Assembly: GCA_033763435.1 (NCBI GenBank)
Contig: JANRKN010000072.1
Location: forward strand, 1-64,000
Reading direction: 5' to 3'
DNA from: JANRKN01 sp033763435
GTDB lineage: Bacteria; Planctomycetota; Phycisphaerae; Phycisphaerales; UBA1924
Length of the DNA stretch: 64,000 nt
The translations under genes were made by a program, and so were the position numbers. The notes below the pieces were generated by a model that ran no database searches, had not been told where the DNA came from, and saw only the letters and a program-made list of their open reading frames with translations. Shown in pieces: positions 59,401-64,000 of the stretch; positions within the stretch are counted from its first letter, which is position 1, and the number at the start of each line of letters is the position of its first letter.

Positions 59401-59950
59401 CCCCTCGAGCTGGAACACCATGACGTTCAAGAACGTTGAGCTCTACCAGTCGCAGGTGGGCCAGCAGCACTCGGTCGACATCACCATCGATCGCGAATCC
59501 ACCCTGCCGGGCATCGAGGGCTCGGAGACGCACACCTTCAAGAACACCAACGGCTTCAATCTCACCCTTCGCACCACGCTTCGTATCCCGACCTCGAGCG
59601 CGGGCCGTCTGGCGCCCTGCCGCGTGCTGGTCAACGGTGTGCAGACGTTCGACTACACCTACGACCCGTCGATCGGCGCGGTCGAAATGGCCGGCGTGCA
59701 GGCGACCCCGGTCGCGAACGCGCTGACCACGATCAAGGTCGAGTATGCCCTGACGGCCGACTTTGACAGCTCGGGCTTCGTCGACTCCGACGACTTTGTG
59801 CTCTTCGTCTCGCACTTCGAGCTCGGCTGCACCGGCTCGGCCAACCCCGATGCGGCCTGCACCCGCAGCGCCGACTTCGACGGCTCGGGCTTCGTCGACT
59901 CCGACGACTTCATCGCCTATGTCTCGAGCTTCGAACGGGGCTGCAACTAA
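56498..59950 (+). CDS. Secreted GH15 glucoamylase-like enzyme with paired Gly-Cys dockerin tail
   Basis: An 1150-aa secreted protein. Signal peptide (AGVLLCTAGWAAAQ), then an N-terminal beta-domain (about 30-500) and an (alpha/alpha)6 barrel. The GH15 landmarks YVWPRDAMWAAVTLARAGH, NLWEDQYDVFIYSNANIVRG and GAEQIAPRG are present; the Glu in the WED segment and the Glu in GAEQ are the likely acid and base. GH15 enzymes release glucose or related sugars from alpha-glucans. The C-terminus carries two copies of ADFDGSGFVDSDDF followed by a GC end, an EF-hand-like anchor. ATG 56498 follows GGAGAAAG. Confidence 0.88.
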   Translation: MKNPSEVCRRVMPVVRTMAGVLLCTAGWAAAQPSLFDHNPSGQVFNQPGGITGREPEVVRENESVDLWFKIGPSFTYDRVWIYYTLDGTEPQGSNGTAGNASTQVMASFNRPGRGQEIFFQYNQPRAGGGNDDWWKATMPAETRPYARFIKYKISAQRTTGNTTEVFANGGLTFSYLNKLAWPGAGAGSPNPAIGYPGVNFWKEEAFIGNTFTAAMLDQNGSWWDMYFPTPGGVQGVGTRNEGYANGGDTFPPLLSVEKRGQMHLNQATVGIRPVSTGVTHWISNTGGSSYSNIQQSYLNDDTNTVRTSQTLTANGNNISVTQYDFAPAGIDFPDGLNGTGEQKHILVKRMVLRNNLAQAQDVNVYLYLDPALNGGDTYDFMFWDPARGSMTAYDKTRRTVTGTGAFINPPEEYNITTFSGYEKNIALYLTSAMYVAPGAGHSNGGPATDTWRDTSGDQSQGWIGKRLTLPPGVDVEVSFVLAGAHFRPDPITDNIPGNDGVYDNELAPVLDWFYQTPASGTQAATDAYWTNWLASGTTIDTPDADYDRLMKRGLLATALHQDGVNGGVVAGYHNGAYYYVWPRDAMWAAVTLARAGHLPEARKAIDWMRNTTFRDVEPFFGSNPINGQQHRGFWKQKYTTDGFTVWGAPQIDGTAVFPWAVMWYYDMTADYGYLFTNYASIWDAVAAMTRDSIDNRLRYEESVNLVYTNNLWEDQYDVFIYSNANIVRGLRDSARAANILGRPADVSNFTNLANTVKSGLDGRLDWNGENTDASQLGIVYPFETHSPIDPKAVKVIDRINGVANDRFGNNRPLVNFANFFNNGMGWTDLINRYWGDGYWGNGSSASPWGAGPWFLTTMWYGMYYAYRADYTPGTGDIDNHKYRLDLLLDQIGPVGLGAEQIAPRGIPGQPSPRDVGSLMYPGQNDFTLQTAWPNAWESMSFFVDSLMGFLDYTPDAANATMTVKPKLPSSWNTMTFKNVELYQSQVGQQHSVDITIDRESTLPGIEGSETHTFKNTNGFNLTLRTTLRIPTSSAGRLAPCRVLVNGVQTFDYTYDPSIGAVEMAGVQATPVANALTTIKVEYALTADFDSSGFVDSDDFVLFVSHFELGCTGSANPDAACTRSADFDGSGFVDSDDFIAYVSSFERGCN
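59756..59944 (+). repeat. Two dockerin-like repeat units at the end of the GH15 gene
   Basis: Units at 59756-59830 and 59870-59944 both encode ADFD-S/G-SGFVDSDDF...GC, each with the D-x-D-x-S/T-G calcium loop. DNA identity between units is high. The same pair occurs at the end of the gene at 62346-63542. Confidence 0.85.
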
Positions 59951-59984
59951 GCTCGTCCCTGCTCCGACAACATAACGCCTCACC

Positions 59985-60013
59985 CAAGGCCCCGGCATGA
60001 CGCCGGGGCCTTG
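59985..60013 (+). terminator. Rho-independent terminator of the GH15 gene
   Basis: CAAGGCCCCGGC (59985-59996) pairs perfectly over 12 bp with GCCGGGGCCTTG (60002-60013) around a 5-nt loop, followed by TTCTTTG. It lies 35 nt after the GH15 stop. Confidence 0.82.
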
Positions 60014-60227
60014 TTCTTTGTCACCCGGGCCATCCCCACCCTTCAGGACCCGGACAGTTGACCGAACCCTCATGCTTCTTGTTGCTACCAAAACATGAGA
60101 TTGATCTGACGCACACGCGATGCTGACAGTGGGTGCAGGCGCCTGCTCCATACTTCCGGCTCGGGTAGACGGCGGTCCGTGCGGCCCGCGCCAACCCGAG
60201 CGCTCACGAGAAGAGAGAGAGCAGATC

Positions 60228-61229
60228 ATGAAGACGACTATCACCTTGCTCGCCGCGGCGAGCATCGCGGGCTCGGCGTTCGCCGGCACGCAGATCGCGA
60301 CCAACCTGGTCAACCTGTACGGCACCAACTACAGCGTCGCCTCGTTCAACGTCATCAGCGACGTGGGCCTGGCTGGTACCAGCCTGCAGCCCGAGGGCAT
60401 GACGTTCTACAACGGCACGCTCTACGTCGCGGGCGACCGCGACAACGGCGAAACCCGCGGCAGCCTCGTCGCCTACGCCGGCGGCAACCTCGCCTCCCCC
60501 ACTCGCATCGCCCTCGGCCAGGCGCTTGACAGCGACGCGGGCTCGAACCAGAACTGGGGCCCCGAAGGCATCACCGTGAACACCTCCGGCTCGGGCTACG
60601 GCTCGTTCTCCTCGGGACCGGGCCGCCTCGCGGGCGTGGAAGGCGCCGGGCGCGACCGCGCTGGTGTGATCAACCTGTCCGACGGCTCGGTCACCGACCT
60701 CGTCGGCAACGCCCCCCAGGTCTTCGGCAACTTCGATGATCTCGCCTTCTCAGCCTCCGCGGATGCGTTCTTCGCCGTCGACGGCGACCTCGCCTCGAGC
60801 CCGCTGGTCCGCCTCAACAAGTTCACGCTTGCCGTCGAGGCCACCATCGTCGCCAACTGGGGCGGCGGCAACGCCAAGGGTCTGACGGTCGTCTCCAAGG
60901 CGTTCGCCGAGCTGTTGACGGGCGCCTCGATCCTGACGGATCAGGCCTTCATCGCCGCGATCAAGGACGGCACCGGCCCGCTGGGCGTGAACCGCCTGGT
61001 GGTCGCGGACCTCAACGGCAACATCATCGGCTCGCAGCAGGGCTTCAACCTGACGGGTCTGGGCTCGCGCGCGAGCGAGATCGAGGCGATCGCCGTCGAT
61101 GAAGCCACGGGCCGCATCTTCGTCGGCGACGAAGGCACCCGCACCATCCATGTTCTGACGATCCCCGCCCCCTCGGCGCTGGCGCTGCTGGGCGTTGCGG
61201 GCTTGGCTGGCGCGCGCCGCCGCCGCTGA
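60228..61229 (+). CDS. Secreted beta-propeller-like protein with PEP-CTERM-like tail
   Basis: A 333-aa protein with a signal peptide (TITLLAAASIAGSAFAG). The body has repeated beta-blade-like motifs (LQPEGMTFYNGTLYVAGDRD, FDDLAFSASADAFFAVDGD, EIEAIAVDEATGRIFVGDEG) as in SdiA-regulated or phytase-like propellers. The end, PAPSALALLG followed by a hydrophobic stretch and RRRR, is a PEP-CTERM-type sorting signal, which is cleaved in the membrane by an exosortase. It is clearly related to the product of 62346-63542. ATG 60228 follows GAGAGAG. Confidence 0.88.
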   Translation: MKTTITLLAAASIAGSAFAGTQIATNLVNLYGTNYSVASFNVISDVGLAGTSLQPEGMTFYNGTLYVAGDRDNGETRGSLVAYAGGNLASPTRIALGQALDSDAGSNQNWGPEGITVNTSGSGYGSFSSGPGRLAGVEGAGRDRAGVINLSDGSVTDLVGNAPQVFGNFDDLAFSASADAFFAVDGDLASSPLVRLNKFTLAVEATIVANWGGGNAKGLTVVSKAFAELLTGASILTDQAFIAAIKDGTGPLGVNRLVVADLNGNIIGSQQGFNLTGLGSRASEIEAIAVDEATGRIFVGDEGTRTIHVLTIPAPSALALLGVAGLAGARRRR

Positions 61230-61311
61230 GTCTCGTTGATCACTCCTCTCGCTCGGGCGCGAAAGCTCCCGAGCGGGCTTGTTTGAACTTCCGGTCGCTC
61301 AGGAGTCTGGG

Positions 61312-62274
61312 ATGTCCCGCATGGCGCGCGCGTTCACGCTCATCGAACTTCTTGTGGTGATCGCGATCATCGCGCTGCTGATCGGCATTCTGCTGCCCTC
61401 GCTGGGCGCCGCGCGAGAGACGGCGCGTCAGACCAAGTGCGCCAGCAACCTGCGTCAGCTTGCCACGGCTGCGACGACGTACTCCAACGACGCCAAGGGC
61501 TATTTCAACAGCGGCCCGTTCGAGAACCGCCGAGGCATGAACTGGGCTCCGATGCACGAACGGAGCTGGGTCGCCGACTTTGTCCGCGCCGACATCATCC
61601 GCCCGGGCAACTTCCTCTGCCCCTCCAGCCCGGGGCGGGTCAGCGAAGCGTGGCAGGACACCCGCGGCGGCGTCATCTATCAGTACACCACCCCCGAGAT
61701 CGAACGCTTCTTCACCGAGGGGTACAACACCAACTACGCCCAGAGCTGGCAGATGGCCTACACCGACATGCGCACGCCGGGGCCCACCGCCTCGGTGGCC
61801 AATTGGGACGACGTCACTGACGTCATCGGCCCGCTCAACGAGCGCTTTGTGGGCGGGCGCACCGTCGCGAGCAAAGTCCTGCTCTTTGCCGACGGCAACG
61901 CCCAGCTTTCCGCTCAGGTCACCATCGCCGGCCAGACCTACACCTGCGCCAAGAACCAGACCGACGGCCCCAAAGGCCTGTCGCGCTCGCCCGCGGGCAC
62001 CACCGTCTGGGGACGCCAGGACTGGGAAAACCTGGGCCCTGCGCACGGCAAGGGCAACCTCGTCGCCAACTTGGGCAACTCGGGCCACAGCGCGCTCTAC
62101 ACCAACCTCGCCTTCGCCGATGGGCACGTCGCCAACGTCAGCGACTCTCAGCGCGACGGTCGGCACATCGGCGCCGTCGGCACCAAGGACGGCTGGCGCA
62201 CATGGCTCACCCCCGAGCTCGACGACAGGGTGTTCGCTGGCTCGCTGGCGCACACCGCTGGCGCGCCGTTCTGA
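61312..62274 (+). CDS. Type IV pilin-like protein (prepilin N-terminal methylation motif)
   Basis: A 320-aa protein with a perfect prepilin start, AFTLIELLVVIAIIALLIGILLPSL, in which a prepilin peptidase would cut before Phe and the helix would anchor it in the inner membrane. The remainder is the large globular type found in planctomycetes, with a late NLAFADGHV motif. In this phylum such proteins are numerous, and their role, pseudopilus or secretion, is unsettled. AGGAG lies 9 nt before the ATG. It stands between two homologous secreted proteins. Confidence 0.92.
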   Translation: MSRMARAFTLIELLVVIAIIALLIGILLPSLGAARETARQTKCASNLRQLATAATTYSNDAKGYFNSGPFENRRGMNWAPMHERSWVADFVRADIIRPGNFLCPSSPGRVSEAWQDTRGGVIYQYTTPEIERFFTEGYNTNYAQSWQMAYTDMRTPGPTASVANWDDVTDVIGPLNERFVGGRTVASKVLLFADGNAQLSAQVTIAGQTYTCAKNQTDGPKGLSRSPAGTTVWGRQDWENLGPAHGKGNLVANLGNSGHSALYTNLAFADGHVANVSDSQRDGRHIGAVGTKDGWRTWLTPELDDRVFAGSLAHTAGAPF

Positions 62275-62345
62275 TTCATCGCCTCGCCGTCGAACTCATC
62301 CGCTTCGGTTGCTCGGTCCCGCCCGCGTTCCCAGGAGAAAGTCTC

Positions 62346-63542
62346 ATGATGCGTTCTGCCGCCCTGCTCGCCATCGCCGCTGCCGCGAACCTCGCCGCGG
62401 CCCAGTCGAACCTCACCCTTTTCGGCCAGGACTATGCCGTCACGCGCCTGGACTACAGCGAGGTGCGGTGGGCCGATCCGCTCGCCCCCGGCATTGACAT
62501 CAATCTCATCGAAGTCGAAGGCGCCCACTGGCTCGGCAACGACCGCCTTCTGCTGTCGATGGACGCGGGCGACTCGCTCCTCACGATCAAGAACTGGGTC
62601 GTCGAAGTCCAGATCAATCGCGACCCCGCCGGCGCCCCCGTCTCGCTCTCGTACGTTCGCACGGTTCTTGCCAACGACCCCTTCGAGCCCGGCTACGGCG
62701 GCTTTGACCTGAGCCCCTGCGGCCTCACCCTCAACACTTCCGCCTCGGGCCTTGCCGCCAACGGCAACCTTCTCATCGGCGACAGTGAGGCCAACCGCTT
62801 CGTCGGCTACTCCACCTCGACGGGCTCGCTGCTGGGCGCCGTCAGCACGCCGCAGAACCCCAGCTACGACGACCTCGCCTTCGTCCCCACCGACGGCCAC
62901 GTGTACACCATCGACGAGGACGGCTACAAGGTTGCCGTGTTCTCGACGGGCGGCGCGTTCATCCGCAGCTTTGGCATCCCGGGCCTCACCGCTCTCAGCG
63001 AGTTCGCCGTGCCCGGCTCGCCCAAGGGCATGACGTTCCTCAGCGACGTTCCGGGCGTCCCCGCCTCGATCCGTCGCGCCGGAGGCTCGCTGCTGGTCGC
63101 GCTCGATGACAACAACCCTGGTCTTCAGGTCTTCGACCTCGCGGGCAACGTGCTCGCGACCGAGCCGCTCACCGACGAGCCCCTGTTCGGCGGGTTCTCG
63201 CTCCTGAATCAGGGCCCGGACTGCAGCCGCCTCCTTCAACTCGAGGCCGCGGCCTTCGACCCTGACACCGGCACCATCTTCCTCATTAACGAGGGCTTCC
63301 TCACCTCCTGCTCCGGCTTCTTCATCCTCGTCCCCAACAACCCCTGCCCCGCCGACTTCGACGGCACCGGCTTCGTCGACTCCGACGATTTCGTCGCCTT
63401 CGTTCAGGCCTTCACCCTCGGGTGCGACGGCGCGGGCTCGCCCGATCCCGCCTGCGTCAAGAGCGCCGACTTCGACGGGACCGGCTTCGTCGACTCCGAT
63501 GACTTTGTCACGTTCGTTCAGGCCTTCAGCGCCGGCTGCTGA
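62346..63542 (+). CDS. Secreted beta-propeller-like protein with paired Gly-Cys dockerin tail
   Basis: A 398-aa protein with a signal peptide (SAALLAIAAAANLAAAQ). The body aligns along its length with the product of 60228-61229: LFGQDYAVTRLDY with LYGTNYSVASFNV, SYDDLAFVPTDGHVYTIDED with NFDDLAFSASADAFFAVDGD, and QLEAAAFDPDTGTIFLINEG with EIEAIAVDEATGRIFVGDEG. It ends in two ADFDGTGFVDSDDF...GC units, not a PEP-CTERM-like tail. ATG 62346 is 8 nt after AGGAG. It lies 71 nt after the pilin-like gene. Confidence 0.88.
   Translation: MMRSAALLAIAAAANLAAAQSNLTLFGQDYAVTRLDYSEVRWADPLAPGIDINLIEVEGAHWLGNDRLLLSMDAGDSLLTIKNWVVEVQINRDPAGAPVSLSYVRTVLANDPFEPGYGGFDLSPCGLTLNTSASGLAANGNLLIGDSEANRFVGYSTSTGSLLGAVSTPQNPSYDDLAFVPTDGHVYTIDEDGYKVAVFSTGGAFIRSFGIPGLTALSEFAVPGSPKGMTFLSDVPGVPASIRRAGGSLLVALDDNNPGLQVFDLAGNVLATEPLTDEPLFGGFSLLNQGPDCSRLLQLEAAAFDPDTGTIFLINEGFLTSCSGFFILVPNNPCPADFDGTGFVDSDDFVAFVQAFTLGCDGAGSPDPACVKSADFDGTGFVDSDDFVTFVQAFSAGC
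63351..63540 (+). repeat. Two dockerin-like repeat units ending the secreted protein gene
   Basis: Units at 63351-63425 and 63465-63540 encode ADFDGTGFVDSDDF...GC. The second unit ends with the last codon before the stop, so the terminal Cys is the C-terminus of the protein. Confidence 0.85.
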
Positions 63543-63567
63543 GCCTCATTGCCGCGTCCATCGCACG

Positions 63568-63593
63568 AGCCCCGGCCCTGCGCCGGGGCTTTT
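63568..63593 (+). terminator. Rho-independent terminator after the secreted protein gene
   Basis: AGCCCCGGC (63568-63576) pairs with GCCGGGGCT (63582-63590) around a 5-nt loop and is followed by TTT. It closes the transcription unit 25 nt after the stop. Confidence 0.82.
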
Positions 63594-63816
63594 CGCTGCG
63601 CCGGTCCCGTCCGAGAAGCGCGTCCGGTGCGCGTTCGGCCCGCGCACGAAGCGCGTCTCGGGGGGTCCCCCCCGCGCGTTTCGCGTGCGGGGCCGGGCGT
63701 TTCGGGGTAGTCTTTCACGCTCCCGCCGACGTCGCGCGGGGCTCGTGGAAGGGCCGAGGCAGACACGCTGGATGTTCACCCCGGGCGGACGCCCGGCAGA
63801 TCGGGAGCTTGGGTCG

Positions 63817-64000
63817 ATGCGCACCACGGGCCGCGCGGTTGTTGTTCTCACCTCGGTGTCCGCGCTGCTCGCGCTCGCGGGCACGGCGCTCGGCCAGCTC
63901 GCGCCCGGCGCCCTGCCCGGCGCCGCTCCGATCCCCTGGCGCAGCGAGCACCTCGGCCCCGCCGCGGCACCGTTGATCGCGCTCGCACAGCCTGCGGTCA
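63817..64000 (+). CDS. Start of a secreted protein, cut by the window end
   Basis: The first 61 codons begin MRTTGRAVVVLTSVSALLAL and continue to a signal-peptidase-like ALGQ site. GGGAG lies 9 nt before the ATG at 63817. The mature part begins with Pro/Ala-rich sequence (APGALPGAAPIPWRSEHLGP). The frame is open to the end of the window. Function unknown; secretion is likely. Confidence 0.72.
   Translation, partial: MRTTGRAVVVLTSVSALLALAGTALGQLAPGALPGAAPIPWRSEHLGPAAAPLIALAQPAV

Overview
The window comes from a GC-rich bacterium, most likely a planctomycete of the class Phycisphaerae. Pointers to this are exported proteins with paired dockerin-like tails ending in Gly-Cys, a PEP-CTERM-like tail, a TIGR03790-type protein, a DUF58/BatA/vWA operon with giant membrane coiled-coil proteins, and Ser/Thr kinases with TolB-like sensor domains. 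This placement is inferred from gene content; no 16S rRNA is present. I see no CRISPR array, insertion sequence, prophage or stand-alone tRNA. Coding density is high, and the very large number of long antisense frames is a composition artefact.

Layout. 0-8.7 kb: SRP RNA, dnaX with a complete -1 frameshift cassette, a YbaB/EbfC protein, a Nudix-like protein, a cyclodeaminase-family protein, a GAF-SpoIIE phosphatase, a metal-chelating Cys protein, an ABC exporter and a four-CxxC protein. 8.7-19 kb: rhodanese, cysteine synthase family enzyme, TIGR01777 epimerase, SDR, a 31-aa membrane peptide, a TlpA-like thioredoxin, tmRNA, MscS channel, IspD, a hypothetical protein and an ECF sigma factor. 19.2-32 kb: a seven-gene plus-strand operon (DUF58, BatA-like, vWA, coiled-coil, Gln-rich, prenyltransferase-like, hypothetical). 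32-37.7 kb, minus strand: queA-murE-murF-mraY, with a DAP-type MurE. 38.2-39.9 kb: a TIGR03790-like dockerin protein. 40-50.8 kb: a Ser/Thr kinase, pseudokinase/FGE-like protein, TssJ-like lipoprotein and FHA protein, reminiscent of the phosphorylation arm of type VI secretion but with no secretion machinery in view. 50.8-55.8 kb: livKHMGF branched-chain amino-acid ABC transporter. 56.5-64 kb: exported proteins, namely a GH15 glucoamylase-like enzyme, two homologous beta-propeller-like proteins with different C-terminal sorting tails, a pseudopilin and the start of another secreted protein.

The most interesting points are: (1) the SD-like / A7 slippery / stem-loop cassette in dnaX; (2) homologous secreted proteins carrying two different C-terminal sorting signals; (3) the kinase-FHA-pseudokinase-FGE-lipoprotein cluster; (4) the seven-gene DUF58/vWA operon; (5) a recurring TANNNT hexamer 5-8 nt upstream of start codons, suggesting leaderless mRNAs. 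All family assignments come from reading the translated sequences by eye; no database search was run.
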